A stretch of DNA of 64,000 bases from Candidatus Schekmanbacteria bacterium (GCA_016188575.1 JACPHN010000019.1:1-64000), one strand, 5' to 3'. Shown: positions 8,943-18,857, counted from the stretch's first letter. Made by a program: numbers and translations. The notes: generated from the letters alone by a model not told the origin.

Positions 8943-10565
8943 ATGACCCGATTCGTTTTTATCACGGGAGGAGTGCTCTCCTCCCTGGGAAAGGGGCTGG
9001 CTGCCGCCTCGATCGGCTACTTGCTGAAGATGCGCGGCCTCGCCGTCACGTTTCTGAAGCTCGACCCCTACATCAATATCGACCCCGGCACGATGAGCCC
9101 TTTTCAGCACGGTGAGGTTTTCGTCACCGAGGACGGCGCCGAATCCGATCTCGACCTCGGCCATTACGAGCGCTTCACGGACGTCGAGATGGGCAGAGTC
9201 AACAACGCCACCACGGGGCAGATCTACCATCGCGTCATCACCCGTGAGCGCATGGGTGATTACCTCGGCGGCACCGTTCAGGTCATCCCACACATTACTG
9301 ACGAGATCAAGAACCGGATTCGCACCGTCGCCCATGGAGTCGACGTGGCCATCATCGAGGTCGGCGGCACGGTGGGCGACATCGAGAGTCTCCCGTTTCT
9401 GGAGGCAGCCCGGCAATTCCGGCATGACCTGCCGCCCGGCACCGTCGTCTACATTCACCTCACCTACGTTCCCTTCATCGCTGCCGCCGGCGAGGTCAAG
9501 ACCAAGCCCACCCAGCACAGTGTGCGCGCTCTGCGCGATGTCGGCATTCAGGCGGACGTTCTTCTGTGCCGGACGGATCGGCCGATTCCGCTCGAGCTGA
9601 AGAGGAAAATCTCACTGTTCTGCGACGTGAAAGAGGAGGCGGTGATTACCGCGATGGATGTCGAGTCCATCTATGAGGTGCCGCTATTCCTCCACCAAGA
9701 GGGGCTGGACCGCATTCTCGTTCGCTACTTGCACCTCGATGCCGGCGAGCCCGAGCTCACGGATTGGAAGGAGCTGGTGCGGCGCATCAAGGAGCCCGAT
9801 GCGGCGGTGCGCATCGGCGTCGTCGGCAAATACGTAAGTCTCAAGGACTCCTACAAGAGCTTGCACGAGGCCTTTGTGCACGCCGGCGTGGCCAATCGTG
9901 CCCGCGTCGACCTCGAGTACATCGATTCGGAAACCCTCGAGACCATGGATCAGACCGGCCTGGCCGACCGCCTCTCCGCGTTTGACGGCATCATGGTCCC
10001 CGGTGGCTTCGGAGAACGTGGAATCGAGGGGAAGATCAGCGCCATCGAGTATGCTCGGCGCTCTCACGTTCCGTTTTTCGGAATCTGCCTCGGCATGCAG
10101 GTTGCGATAATCGAGTTCGCGCGCCACGTGTGTGGGCTCCAGGAGGCCAGCTCGAGCGAGTTCTCTCCTCAGACCCCGCATCCCGTCGTGCATCTGCTGA
10201 CGGAGCAACAGGGCGTGAACGAGAAAGGCGGCACGATGAGGCTGGGCTCGTGGCCGTGCCAGCTCCGAGAAGGAACGCGCGCCCGGAGCACCTATTCTGT
10301 CGGGGAGATCCAGGAGCGCCATCGCCACCGGTACGAGCTCAACAACGCCTATGTCGCGCTGTTTGAAAAGATGGGCATGATCGTCTCCGGGCGCACGCCA
10401 AAGCGGGATCTTGCCGAGATCGTGGAGATCCCCGATCATCCGTGGTTCGTCGGCTGCCAGTTCCACCCCGAGTTCCGGTCGCGACCGCGCCGCGCCCATC
10501 CTCTATTTCGCGACTTTGTCGGCGCCTGCCTGGCCGCTGCCGCCCAGCGCCGGCCTGCCTTGTGA
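8943..10565 (+). CDS. pyrG: CTP synthase
   Basis: This enzyme makes CTP from UTP, ATP and glutamine. The 540-residue protein has the synthetase domain with [18 protein letters not shown] (P-loop), [19 protein letters not shown] and [10 protein letters not shown], and a C-terminal glutamine amidotransferase domain with C382 in GICLGMQ and QFHPEF. The start is the ATG at 8943, where the family normally begins ([10 protein letters not shown]), with GCGGAGAGC upstream. CTP is the donor for CMP-Kdo, which fits the Kdo genes that follow 43 bases downstream. Confidence 0.97.
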   Translation: MTRFVFITGGVLSSLGKGLAAASIGYLLKMRGLAVTFLKLDPYINIDPGTMSPFQHGEVFVTEDGAESDLDLGHYERFTDVEMGRVNNATTGQIYHRVITRERMGDYLGGTVQVIPHITDEIKNRIRTVAHGVDVAIIEVGGTVGDIESLPFLEAARQFRHDLPPGTVVYIHLTYVPFIAAAGEVKTKPTQHSVRALRDVGIQADVLLCRTDRPIPLELKRKISLFCDVKEEAVITAMDVESIYEVPLFLHQEGLDRILVRYLHLDAGEPELTDWKELVRRIKEPDAAVRIGVVGKYVSLKDSYKSLHEAFVHAGVANRARVDLEYIDSETLETMDQTGLADRLSAFDGIMVPGGFGERGIEGKISAIEYARRSHVPFFGICLGMQVAIIEFARHVCGLQEASSSEFSPQTPHPVVHLLTEQQGVNEKGGTMRLGSWPCQLREGTRARSTYSVGEIQERHRHRYELNNAYVALFEKMGMIVSGRTPKRDLAEIVEIPDHPWFVGCQFHPEFRSRPRRAHPLFRDFVGACLAAAAQRRPAL

Positions 10566-10608
10566 CGTGCCGCGGTCGCGAGCCGTTTTGGGGGAGAGAG
10601 CGTGAACA

Positions 10609-11586
10609 ATGAACGAATCGCTGACCCGAGCGCGACAGGTTCTGCAGATTGAGGCGCGCGCGATCGAGGCACTGATCCCACGCCTCGATCATCGCTTCGA
10701 GACCGCCGTGCGGATCCTGTACGAGTGCCGCGGGCGCGTGATCGTCACGGGGATGGGAAAGAGCGGGCTCATCGCCAAGAAGGTGGCGGCGACGCTGGCG
10801 TCGACAGGGACTCCCGCGTTGTTCTTGCACCCGGGCGACGCCGTTCACGGCGACCTCGGCATGGTGATGCGCGAAGACGCCGTGGTCGCGCTGTCCCACA
10901 GCGGAGAAACCGCGGAGCTGCTGAATCTTCTCGCCGTGTTCAAGCGCTGGGGCGTGTTCGTCATCGTCCTTACCGGGTGCACGACCTCAACCATGGCCAA
11001 GTTCGCCGATGTCGTGCTGGACGTGAGCATCGAGCAGGAGGCGTGTCCGCTCGGCCTGGCGCCCAGCGCCAGCACGACGGCGGCGCTGGCGCTGGGAGAC
11101 GCGCTGGCGCTGACGATACTGGAGCGTCGCGGGTTTGGACCCGAGGAGTTTGCCAACTTCCATCCGGGCGGCCGCCTGGGCCGCAGGTTGCTGCGGGTTC
11201 GCGACCTGGCGCACTGGGGTGAGGCCCTGCCGGTCGTACCGGAGGCGGCCCCCATGCGCGACGTCCTGGTGACGATTACCGAGAAGTCTCTCGGCATGAC
11301 CGTCGTCGTGGATGGCGACGGCAAGCTCTCCGGCATCATTACCGACGGCGATCTGCGGCGCGCGATTCGCCAGTCCGAGCACGAGGGCGCCCGTCCCCTG
11401 CTGGAGCTCCCGGCGTCGGCGGTCATGAGCCGGAGGCCAAAGCTCATCGACGCGGATGTGCTCGCCGCCGAGGCCGTTCCCGTGATGGATCGCTACGTCA
11501 TCACCGCGCTCGTCATCGCCGACGAGCTCGGCCGGCCCTGGGGAGTGCTCAAGCTGCAGGACCTCATTCGGGAGGGGATCATTTGA
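10609..11586 (+). CDS. kdsD: Arabinose-5-phosphate isomerase (KdsD/KpsF)
   Basis: This enzyme makes D-arabinose 5-phosphate from ribulose 5-phosphate, the first step to Kdo in LPS. The 325-residue protein has an N-terminal SIS domain with VTGMGKSGLIAKKVAATLAS and LSHSGETAELL, a FHPGGRLGRRLL segment, and two C-terminal CBS domains (about 205-325). GGGGGAGAG lies before the ATG. The kdsC start overlaps its stop, so the two successive Kdo steps are translationally coupled. kdsA and kdsB are not in the window. Confidence 0.95.
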   Translation: MNESLTRARQVLQIEARAIEALIPRLDHRFETAVRILYECRGRVIVTGMGKSGLIAKKVAATLASTGTPALFLHPGDAVHGDLGMVMREDAVVALSHSGETAELLNLLAVFKRWGVFVIVLTGCTTSTMAKFADVVLDVSIEQEACPLGLAPSASTTAALALGDALALTILERRGFGPEEFANFHPGGRLGRRLLRVRDLAHWGEALPVVPEAAPMRDVLVTITEKSLGMTVVVDGDGKLSGIITDGDLRRAIRQSEHEGARPLLELPASAVMSRRPKLIDADVLAAEAVPVMDRYVITALVIADELGRPWGVLKLQDLIREGII

Positions 11587-12152
11587 CGGCTCGGCAGATC
11601 GGAGGCTTGCCGAAGAAAAAGCGGCGGAAGGCAGCCCGTGTGCGCCTCATTCTGAGCGATATCGACGGGGTGCTGACCACGGGGCACCTCGCCCAGTTCC
11701 CCGATGGCGCCATCACGAAGACATTTCACGTTGCCGACGGCCTGGCCGTCAAGCTTGCCCACAGGGCCGGGATCGGCGTCGGCTGGATCACCGGCCGCTC
11801 CGACCCGGCATCAGCCCAGCGCGCGCACGAGCTCGGCGTCTCGCCATTCCTGGCCGGTATCCAGGACAAGGGCGAGGCGTTCACCGAAGTCGCGGCAGCG
11901 CTCAGCCTCGATTCTTCGCAAATTGCCTACATCGGCGACGACCTCCCGGATCTGCCCGCGCTGCGCCGAGCAGGCTTCGCCGTTACCGTCGCCACGGCTG
12001 GGCAGGACCTCCGTAAGGCCGCGGACTGGGTGGCTCGCACCCCCCCCGGTTGCGGGGTCTTGCGCGAGGTTGTCGAGCTCGTCTTGCGGTCTCAAGGCCG
12101 ATGGGCGGACGCTCTGGTTCCGTATCTCCCGGGCCGCGACCCGGCGGAGTGA
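11583..12152 (+). CDS. kdsC: 3-deoxy-D-manno-octulosonate 8-phosphate phosphatase
   Basis: This HAD-family phosphatase releases Kdo from Kdo 8-phosphate. The 189-residue protein has motif I in LILSDIDGVLTTG, VGWITGRSDP (motif II region), KGEAF with the motif III lysine, and YIGDDLPDLPAL (motif IV). The likely start is the TTG at 11583, overlapping the kdsD stop as TTGA with GGGAGGGGATC before it. A GTG about 19 codons in would also keep the full HAD fold. It belongs to a kdsD-kdsC-lpxL-lapB operon. Confidence 0.94.
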   Translation: MTARQIGGLPKKKRRKAARVRLILSDIDGVLTTGHLAQFPDGAITKTFHVADGLAVKLAHRAGIGVGWITGRSDPASAQRAHELGVSPFLAGIQDKGEAFTEVAAALSLDSSQIAYIGDDLPDLPALRRAGFAVTVATAGQDLRKAADWVARTPPGCGVLREVVELVLRSQGRWADALVPYLPGRDPAE

Positions 12153-12156
12153 GATC

Positions 12157-13248
12157 GTGCAGACAAGACAACGAGGATCCTTGGCGCGGCGCGTCTCTCA
12201 CGTGGGCCTCGACGTCCTGCTCGGGCTTGGCGATCTCCTCGGGAGGCTCCCGCCGGGCTGGGGATATGCGATGAGTCGCGGTCTTGGCCTTGCGGTCTTT
12301 CATCTGGCGCGTGCGGAGCGCCGCAAGGCAATGAGCCATATCGCGATCGCTTTCCCCGAGCTCTCCGTGAGCGAGCACGAGGCGATTCTGAGGCGTTGCT
12401 GCCAGCATCTATCGTGGAGTGGGCTCGAGTTCGCGCACCTGGTGCACGGTGGCAAGGATTGGGTCAACTCGCGGATCCGGGTCGACGGCGAGCAGCACGT
12501 GTACGCCGCCTTGGCGATCGGACGCGGCGCTCTCTACATCACCGGACACATTGGCAACTGGGAGATCCAGTGCGCCTGGGCGGCGCAACGCATGCCACTG
12601 TATCCGATCGCCCGAGAAAACGCGAGCAGCGGCGTTACCCGCCGTTTCTTGCAGGTGCGGGAGCACTTCGGCGCCAGGAGCTTGCTCCGGGAGCGCGATC
12701 AAAAAACCAGCGTGGTGCGCGCCGCGGTCGAGATTCTCTCGGCGGGCGGAGTCGTGGGCATCCTCATGGACCAGGATCTCGGCGGACGCGGCGAGTTCGT
12801 GCCGTTTTTCGGCAAGCTTGCCCACACTCCGGGGGGGCCGGCACTGCTGGCCCTCATGACCGGAGCACCCGTCCTGTTCGGTTTCAGCTATCGTGAGGGC
12901 CGCGATCGCCGCGGCAGCTTCCACCGTGTCGTTTATTACCCCCCGTACTTCGCCCATCCGGGCATTGAACCCGCCGAGGCTCAAGCACGTGGGCTCGCCG
13001 ATCCCCCTACGCCACTGCTCGCCAGCCGCCCCGAAGCCGCCCAAGTCGCCCCCGAGGATATCCACCGCTACACAGCTTTCTTTACGGCGACGATCGAGAA
13101 CGCGATCCGCAAGGCACCGGAGCAGTGGGTCTGGATGCACCGCCGGTGGCGGCGACAGCCGTCGCAACACTCACCCGAGGCCACGGGGCCGGAGGCTGCG
13201 CCTCTCGCGGCCGCTCCCACGCAGACCGATCAACCCGAGGGAAGATGA
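12157..13248 (+). CDS. lpxL: Lipid A acyltransferase (LpxL/HtrB family)
   Basis: This inner-membrane enzyme adds a secondary acyl chain to Kdo-lipid A. The 363-residue protein has the catalytic HX4(D/E) box as H131 to E136 in TGHIGNWE, then ILMDQDLGGRGEFVPFFG and an N-terminal hydrophobic segment. The GTG start sits 4 bases after the kdsC stop. Its stop overlaps the lapB start. Family members differ in acyl chain and position, so LpxL as against LpxM is assigned only by overall similarity. Confidence 0.9.
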   Translation: MQTRQRGSLARRVSHVGLDVLLGLGDLLGRLPPGWGYAMSRGLGLAVFHLARAERRKAMSHIAIAFPELSVSEHEAILRRCCQHLSWSGLEFAHLVHGGKDWVNSRIRVDGEQHVYAALAIGRGALYITGHIGNWEIQCAWAAQRMPLYPIARENASSGVTRRFLQVREHFGARSLLRERDQKTSVVRAAVEILSAGGVVGILMDQDLGGRGEFVPFFGKLAHTPGGPALLALMTGAPVLFGFSYREGRDRRGSFHRVVYYPPYFAHPGIEPAEAQARGLADPPTPLLASRPEAAQVAPEDIHRYTAFFTATIENAIRKAPEQWVWMHRRWRRQPSQHSPEATGPEAAPLAAAPTQTDQPEGR

Positions 13249-14447
13249 TGTTTGAGCTCATGATGGTGGCGATTGGAGCTGCCGTGGCTGCAGCGTGCCT
13301 GCTCATCGGCTATCGCTGGGGTTGGGCATCGGGCCGTGCGGACGGCATTGCCGCCGCGCGCCGGCTGGACCCAAACCGCCGGCTGCAGTCCTCGATCCTG
13401 GCCATGACGCTGGGTGATCGCGCGGCCGCGCTCGCGGAGCTGGCCGCCGCCACGCGCCAGGATATCCGCGAAGTCGGTCCGTACATCGCGCTTGGCGACC
13501 TCCTGCGCGAGAGCGGCAGGCCCGATCATGCGCGCTACGTTCACGAAATGCTGCTGACGCGGCGCGCCATGGACGGCGAGGAGCGCTGCCGTCTCCTGAT
13601 CAGCGTGGCGGAAGACCTGCTCGCGCTGGGGCGCCAGGGACAGGCGATTCTTTGCCTGCAGGATGCACTGCGGCACAGGCCCAACGACCTGACGGCGCTC
13701 GGACGGTTGCGCGGCATCTATGAGGAAGCGGCAAACTGGAAAGGTGCGCAGATGATCGTGGCGCGCATTGAGCGGGCAACGGATACGTCGCTGGCCGTGG
13801 AAACCGCGTACCTCAACGCCAGAGTGGCGCTCGACGAGGAGCGCCGCGGTAACCTGCGGGAAGCCCTACGGCTCTACCGGCGAGCGGCCAAGGAGCGCGG
13901 CGATTGCGTGCCGGCGCAGCGCGGCGTTGGCCGCATGCTCCTGCGTCTGGGCAGGGAAGCGGAGGCCCTGCACAGTTGGACCGCATTCGTCGACGCCAAA
14001 CCCGGCCTGGCTTACGCTCTGCTCGATGACTTGGGCGAGCTCATTTGCACCGCAAAGGATCAGCAGGCCCGTGCGGGGTTGTCGGCGCTCGCGGAGCGGA
14101 TTGTGAGGCTCGCGGGGAGCGGCGACAGCGCCGGCGCCTTGGGCAAAGCCGCGCGCTTTCTGGAAAAGGTCGGCCGCCCGAGCGAGGCCCTCGCCCTGCT
14201 GCGGGCCCACCAGGCGCTGCCAGGTCTGTTGGACGTGCTGGCGAGCGCCAGCGTTGGCGATGGGAACGCGCCCGAGATCGAAACGCGCGCGCTGCTAGCT
14301 CGCTACGCTCCCGAGAACCCGCGTGCTCTGGTCACCTGCCCGGCGTGCGGCGGTTTGACCGCCGCTGACGACCGCTGCGATTGCTGCCACCGATGGCATG
14401 CTCCTCATCGCGCTGTCGAGTTGGCCGGCGCCAACCGCAGCGCCTGA
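13245..14447 (+). CDS. lapB: LapB-like TPR protein with rubredoxin-type zinc ribbon
   Basis: This is an inner-membrane TPR protein that, by family knowledge, controls LPS assembly and LpxC turnover. The 400-residue product has one N-terminal membrane helix (about 7-24, GAAVAAACLLIGY), the charged SGRADGIAAARRLDPNRR linker, a long TPR region, and a C-terminal metal ribbon with C365, C368, C378 and C380/C381. That order is the LapB (YciM) architecture. It overlaps lpxL by ATGA, with GAGGGAAG as ribosome binding site. LpxC and FtsH genes are not seen nearby. Confidence 0.87.
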   Translation: MMFELMMVAIGAAVAAACLLIGYRWGWASGRADGIAAARRLDPNRRLQSSILAMTLGDRAAALAELAAATRQDIREVGPYIALGDLLRESGRPDHARYVHEMLLTRRAMDGEERCRLLISVAEDLLALGRQGQAILCLQDALRHRPNDLTALGRLRGIYEEAANWKGAQMIVARIERATDTSLAVETAYLNARVALDEERRGNLREALRLYRRAAKERGDCVPAQRGVGRMLLRLGREAEALHSWTAFVDAKPGLAYALLDDLGELICTAKDQQARAGLSALAERIVRLAGSGDSAGALGKAARFLEKVGRPSEALALLRAHQALPGLLDVLASASVGDGNAPEIETRALLARYAPENPRALVTCPACGGLTAADDRCDCCHRWHAPHRAVELAGANRSA

Positions 14448-14504
14448 GCGAGACGCGGCTCGCTGCGTTCGCGCCGCGATAATCGCGTCCGGCCTCGCGC
14501 CCAT

Positions 14505-15668
14505 TCAAGCGGTTTGCTCGATGTGATCGATGACCTGCTGTAGCGCCGAAAGCTCCGCGTGGCGGACCATGAAGACCTCGTCGCCCATGGCCGTGGCGAA
14601 CGCCGTCGGGCAGGGTTCATGCAGCACGAGCAGCGGGCGAACATCCGCCACCACCGCTGCGGCAGGCCGGCGATACGCGATGTGGTGTCGCCTGCCAATG
14701 TGCGCGCAGTAGTACTTCGGCTCCGGCGGCTTGTCGTTACCCGCGAAACCCTGGGTCACTACGCGGGCCCACATGTCGTACAGGTCGGCGTCGGCTGTGA
14801 AGTTCATCATATCGACGCCGAAGCCACCGGGAGGGCGAACGTTGATCTCCAGAAACTTCACGCCACCGCTCGGAGTGCGAAACGCCTCGACATGAAAGAA
14901 GCGCTCCGACAGTCCGAACGCCTTGACGATGCGCCGCGCCGGTTCGGCGACAGCCGCCGGAATGGCGCGGACCGAATAGTAGTGCACCGGACCCTGGCGC
15001 TGGACGATCTCCATGACCCCCTCGCTGACGACAGTCGACATCTCGTATACGATTTCCCCCGCGCGGTCCGTCAGGCCGTCGTAGCTGATCAAGGTCCCGA
15101 CCACGAATTCCTCGACGACATAGCCGGGCGCCAGCGCTTGCAGCGCGCCGTCGAGCTCTTCCATCGTAGACACCTTGAAGGCGCCCTGAGCGCCCACGCC
15201 GAAGTCCGGCTTGAAGAGCACCGGCAGTCCATGGCGCACGACAAAGTCGCGTACGGCAGCAGCCGTGGTCGCTGCCACACCCGCCGGCGTTTCCGCCCCT
15301 ACCGATCGGAAAATCTCCTTCATGCGCGTCTTGCTGCGACTGCGCCGGCGATCCTCCGGCCCCGGTCCGACCACGCCGAAGCTCGCTCGCAGGTCGGCTT
15401 CGACATCGAGCCAGTGCTCGTTCAACGAGTCAATGCGATCGATCCTGCCGTGGCGAAATGTCAGCAACCCCCCGGCGCGAATCATTGCATCGCGATCGTG
15501 CATGTCGCGAACGAAGACGTAATCGTCGAGGTTGGCCGCGAGCTCCGCGCGCACGTCTGCGCCCGGCGTGTCGCCGATGCCGAGCACGGTGGCTCCATGG
15601 CTCTTCAGTCGAGCACAAAAGAAGCCGTACCGCGGCGGAAAGTTAGGCGAAATGAAAATGACGTTCAC
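14505..15668 (-). CDS. ATP-grasp family ligase
   Basis: This is a probable ATP-dependent carboxylate-amine (or similar) ligase of about 387 residues. An N-terminal Rossmann-like part (VNVIFISPNFPPRYGFF) is followed by an ATP-grasp fold: PVLFKPDFGVGAQGAFKV as glycine-rich loop, YVVEEFVVG as hinge, and VKFLEINVRPPGGFG as metal-binding loop. The substrate is not evident. The start is a GTG at 15668 or the TTG two codons earlier; GGGATGATT lies before both. It converges with lapB and is 92 bases downstream of mgtE on the same strand. Confidence 0.82.
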   Translation of the reverse strand: MNVIFISPNFPPRYGFFCARLKSHGATVLGIGDTPGADVRAELAANLDDYVFVRDMHDRDAMIRAGGLLTFRHGRIDRIDSLNEHWLDVEADLRASFGVVGPGPEDRRRSRSKTRMKEIFRSVGAETPAGVAATTAAAVRDFVVRHGLPVLFKPDFGVGAQGAFKVSTMEELDGALQALAPGYVVEEFVVGTLISYDGLTDRAGEIVYEMSTVVSEGVMEIVQRQGPVHYYSVRAIPAAVAEPARRIVKAFGLSERFFHVEAFRTPSGGVKFLEINVRPPGGFGVDMMNFTADADLYDMWARVVTQGFAGNDKPPEPKYYCAHIGRRHHIAYRRPAAAVVADVRPLLVLHEPCPTAFATAMGDEVFMVRHAELSALQQVIDHIEQTA

Positions 15669-15766
15669 CGTCAATCATCCCAGTTCATGGTGTGCGGTGG
15701 ATCCTGTCTCCACGGTATGCCGTCGACGTCAGTGGCGCGACCACCCGAGACGCGGTGAGCGGTTGG

Positions 15767-17143
15767 TCACCTCAGCACCTTCCCCAGGATGAGCGCCGCC
15801 GCCGAAAAGTACATCACAATACCCGTCACGTCGATCAGCGTCGCCACGAGCGGGGCCGAGGAAACGGCGGGGTCGATGCCGATGCGCTTGACGAGAAACG
15901 GCAGCATGGACCCAAAGAGGGTGCCCAGAAGCACGATTCCGGTAAGCGTAACACCGACGGTCGTGGCAATGAGCAACGCGTGCTCGCCGTAGGTGCCGAA
16001 TACCTGTTCCCAAAGTACGACGCGGCCGAATCCGATGATCCCGAGGATGAGCCCGAGAGCCAGCCCCGAGATCGATTCGCGGTAGGCGACGCGCAACCAG
16101 TCCTCTTTGACCAGCTCACCAACGGCGAGGGAGCGGATAATCAGCGTCGTTGCCTGCGAGCCGCTGTTACCGCCGCTGGAGATGATGAGCGGAAGAAAGA
16201 ACGCGAGGACAACGAGGTGAGCGAGCTGTGCTTCATAGTAGCTCATGGCGGTCGCCGTGAGCATTTCGCCGAAGAGCAAGGTAACGAGCCACGGGGCGCG
16301 CTTGCGGATCAGGGTGCGAATGGCCGCGTTCTTGTACGGTTCGTCGAGAGCCGCCGCGCCACCGATCATCTGAATGTCCTCGCTGGCCTCCTCGTGGGCG
16401 ACATCGAGAACATCGTCGGCGGTGACGATGCCGAGCAGCATGCCATCGCTGTCGGTAACCGGAAGCGCGAAGTAGCCGTGGGTTCTGAACGCCTCGACGG
16501 CTGTTTCCTGGTCGTCTGTTGCCGTGAGCGTCGCGAAGCGGCCATCCATGATGTCCTCGACCCGGACCTGGGGGGGCGACAGCAGAATCTCGCGAAGGCG
16601 AAGGTCATCGGTGAGGTGACCTTTGTCGTCGACCACGTATACGCGCGATAAGGTCTCCGAGTCGTGCCCGTACCGGCGAATGTGCGCCAGCACCTCCTCC
16701 ATTGTCCACGAAGGTCGCACCGCCACGTACTCCGGCGTCATCAGGCGGCCGATGCTTTCTTCGGGGTACCCCAACAGGCGCACGGCGATACGCCGTTCGT
16801 TCGGCGACAACAGGGAGAGCAACTGCTGGGTAACCGGCCCCGGAAGCTCTTCGAAAAACTGCGTGCGGTCGTCCGGTGATAGATCGTTCAGGAGGCCCGC
16901 GAGGCGGTCGGTCTCGTTACCGAAGGCGCGGATAAGCTGCTGTTGCCGATCGCTGTGTAGCGCCTCGAAAGCCTCGGCCGCCAGGTGTCGCGGAAGTAGC
17001 CGAAAGGCTACCGTGGCGTCTTCCTCGTCGAGCTCTTCAACCAATTCTGCGACTTCGGGCGGCGCCAGCTCGGCAAGCACTTCCCGAAGACCCTTGAGAT
17101 TGCGATCATCGATGAGCTTGCGGACGATGAGCTTTGTAAACAT
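15767..17143 (-). CDS. mgtE: Magnesium transporter MgtE
   Basis: This is an inner-membrane Mg2+ channel gated by cytosolic Mg2+. The 458-residue protein shows the N-terminal superhelical domain (about 1-130, EELDEEDATVAFRLLP), two CBS domains (about 135-260, with IVTADDVLDV), a plug helix and five membrane helices. The pore motif is SGGNSGSQATTLIIRSLA. The ATG has GGGAGGATTCC before it. The 268-base leader was checked for an Mg2+ riboswitch; only a simple hairpin at 17265-17283 was found. Confidence 0.95.
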   Translation of the reverse strand: MFTKLIVRKLIDDRNLKGLREVLAELAPPEVAELVEELDEEDATVAFRLLPRHLAAEAFEALHSDRQQQLIRAFGNETDRLAGLLNDLSPDDRTQFFEELPGPVTQQLLSLLSPNERRIAVRLLGYPEESIGRLMTPEYVAVRPSWTMEEVLAHIRRYGHDSETLSRVYVVDDKGHLTDDLRLREILLSPPQVRVEDIMDGRFATLTATDDQETAVEAFRTHGYFALPVTDSDGMLLGIVTADDVLDVAHEEASEDIQMIGGAAALDEPYKNAAIRTLIRKRAPWLVTLLFGEMLTATAMSYYEAQLAHLVVLAFFLPLIISSGGNSGSQATTLIIRSLAVGELVKEDWLRVAYRESISGLALGLILGIIGFGRVVLWEQVFGTYGEHALLIATTVGVTLTGIVLLGTLFGSMLPFLVKRIGIDPAVSSAPLVATLIDVTGIVMYFSAAALILGKVLR

Positions 17144-17264
17144 GGAATCCTCCCAATGACCGCCCGCCGGACGATAAATTGGCAGCTTGTCGAAACAAAC
17201 TGTATGTGCGGAGTTACCTCAGCTCACCTTCCCTCGCGGTCGGAATTGGGGCGACCTCGACCAT

Positions 17265-17283
17265 CCCCTGGCGACGCCAGGGG
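17265..17283. other. Perfect hairpin between metF and mgtE
   Basis: CCCCTGGC and GCCAGGGG form an 8-bp perfect stem around a GAC loop. It lies about 130 bases past the metF stop and 120 bases before mgtE, both on the minus strand. No T-run follows on either strand, so it is not a classic intrinsic terminator. It may end the metF transcript weakly or fold in the mgtE leader. Confidence 0.4.
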
Positions 17284-17411
17284 CGCGCGGCAGACCACGC
17301 GACCAGCACGCACCTGAAGCAGCAACACACGCAGTCTCGAGGTAAGCGTTTTCTTAGCCGCTCCCGACGACCGCCGCAAGCCCAAGCCCGGGCCGGGTCC
17401 GCGCGCCGCCG

Positions 17412-18287
17412 TCACGTCAGACCCCCGGCGCGGAGCCGCTCGAAGATGGTTACCGTCGCATGTGACCGATTCAGCGTATAAAAATGGATCCCGGGCGCGC
17501 CGCGCCTCAGCAGCTCGGCGCACTGCTCCGTAGCGTAGTCGGTGCCAATGCGCTCAACCGCATCGGCGTCGGCGCCGGCCGCCTCTAGCTTGGCGAGCAG
17601 ATGCACCGGAATCGTGGCGCCGCACATCTTGGTGAAGCGCTTGATCTGGGCCAGGTTCCGGATCGGCATCACCCCCGGGACGATGGGGACCGTGAGCCCC
17701 TTTGCGCGTGCGCGGCCGACAAAGCGAAAATAGTCCGCGTTCTGAAAGAAGAGCTGGGTGATGACGACGTCGGCGCCTTGATCGACCTTCAACTTGAGGT
17801 GGTCGAGGTCCTGATCCAGATCCGGGCACTCGGGATGGCCCTCCGGGTATCCGGCGACAGCGATGCAGAACGAGTTTCGCTCGCGCAGGTGGCGCACGAG
17901 CTGATACGCGTTGCGGTACCCATCGGGTGCCGGAACGAACGTGGCCTGCCCTTTTGGAGGATCGCCGCGCAGCGCCACGACGTTCTCCACGCCGCGGCTC
18001 AGCAGCCCCGAAATGATCTCGTCAAGCTCCGCTCGGGAGTGCCCCACACACGTCAGATGCGCGGCAGCCTCGAGGTGCAGCTCGTCCCGGATCCTCCCGG
18101 TGAGCTCGATCGTGCGCTCGCGCGTGCTTCCACCGGCGCCATAGGTAACGCTCACGAAGGACGGGCCCAGGCGCCGCAGATCGGCAATCGTGGCGAACAG
18201 CGCGTTCTGCTCCTCCTCCGTGTTGGGGGGGAAGAACTCGAACGAGAACGTGCGGGTGCCTTTGGCGTAGCATTCTGAAATGCGCAT
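17412..18287 (-). CDS. metF: 5,10-methylenetetrahydrofolate reductase
   Basis: This FAD enzyme makes 5-methyltetrahydrofolate for methionine synthesis and one-carbon flow. The 291-residue TIM-barrel protein has the early FSFEFFPPNTEEEQ with the catalytic Glu, VSVTYGAGGST, VVALRGDPPKG with the flavin-site Asp, and VITQLFFQNADYF. GGGGAAG precedes the ATG. An SRPBCC gene, an acyl-CoA dehydrogenase and a radical SAM gene lie just upstream on the same strand, so metF may be the last gene of that transcript. Confidence 0.95.
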   Translation of the reverse strand: MRISECYAKGTRTFSFEFFPPNTEEEQNALFATIADLRRLGPSFVSVTYGAGGSTRERTIELTGRIRDELHLEAAAHLTCVGHSRAELDEIISGLLSRGVENVVALRGDPPKGQATFVPAPDGYRNAYQLVRHLRERNSFCIAVAGYPEGHPECPDLDQDLDHLKLKVDQGADVVITQLFFQNADYFRFVGRARAKGLTVPIVPGVMPIRNLAQIKRFTKMCGATIPVHLLAKLEAAGADADAVERIGTDYATEQCAELLRRGAPGIHFYTLNRSHATVTIFERLRAGGLT

Positions 18288-18314
18288 GACCGCTTCCCCG
18301 TGTTCCTGGCGCGC

Positions 18315-18857
18315 TTACAGAGACGGTTTGCCCTGGGCGTCGAAATATCCCTTGATGCCGGTGGCGAGACTCGTCAGGTTGGGCTCGAGAAGTTGCCTGA
18401 CCATGGCCTCGATCGCGGGCATCGCCCTCTTGACGATGAGCTTGGGCACGCCGGGCACGCGATCCGGATAGATCTCGATGCCGCAGGTGATCTTGATCTC
18501 GGTGTGCTCGGCATCGACCGGTTGAAAGAAGTTGGTGCCGGAGCACGTGTACAGCTCCGTCAGCCAGAAGCCTTCCAGCCGATAGTCAACGCAGTAGCCC
18601 GCATCCCGCCACTCCGCGAAGTCCTTCCAGGCGAAAAACTCGGGCTTGATGATTCCCGACAGGAACCGCGGGAGGTTGGCGACCGCGTACCAGTGATTCA
18701 GTCGGTAGTGTCGCCCGTCGCCGCGATCTTCGCGCTGGACAGTATCGATTCTTTCGATGTTGGGAAGATAGGGGACAATTTTTTGCATCTCGTCGCGAAC
18801 CAGCGGATACACGAGATCAGCAGGATGTGGCACGATCTCTTTGCTTTCCAGGTACAT
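18315..18857 (-). CDS. SRPBCC (START-like) family protein
   Basis: This 180-residue protein has the pattern of the SRPBCC/polyketide cyclase-like fold: an N-terminal strand and long helix (PHPADLVYPLVRDEMQKIVPYL), a central run of beta strands (HYRLNHWYAV, YCVDYRLEGFW), and a C-terminal amphipathic helix. Members bind lipids or hydrophobic ligands, but the ligand is unknown here. GGAGGAGC lies 10 bases before the ATG. It sits between metF (27 bases) and an acyl-CoA dehydrogenase (42 bases), so a link to fatty acyl metabolism is possible but unproven. Confidence 0.72.
   Translation of the reverse strand: MYLESKEIVPHPADLVYPLVRDEMQKIVPYLPNIERIDTVQREDRGDGRHYRLNHWYAVANLPRFLSGIIKPEFFAWKDFAEWRDAGYCVDYRLEGFWLTELYTCSGTNFFQPVDAEHTEIKITCGIEIYPDRVPGVPKLIVKRAMPAIEAMVRQLLEPNLTSLATGIKGYFDAQGKPSL

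Noticed and set aside
17144-17411. Possible Mg2+ riboswitch before mgtE
   Set aside because: No M-box or ykoK-like conserved segments were found; only one short hairpin is present.
17179-17481. Plus-strand 100-codon frame between mgtE and metF
   Set aside because: It overlaps the metF C-terminus antisense, has no start signal and resembles no protein.
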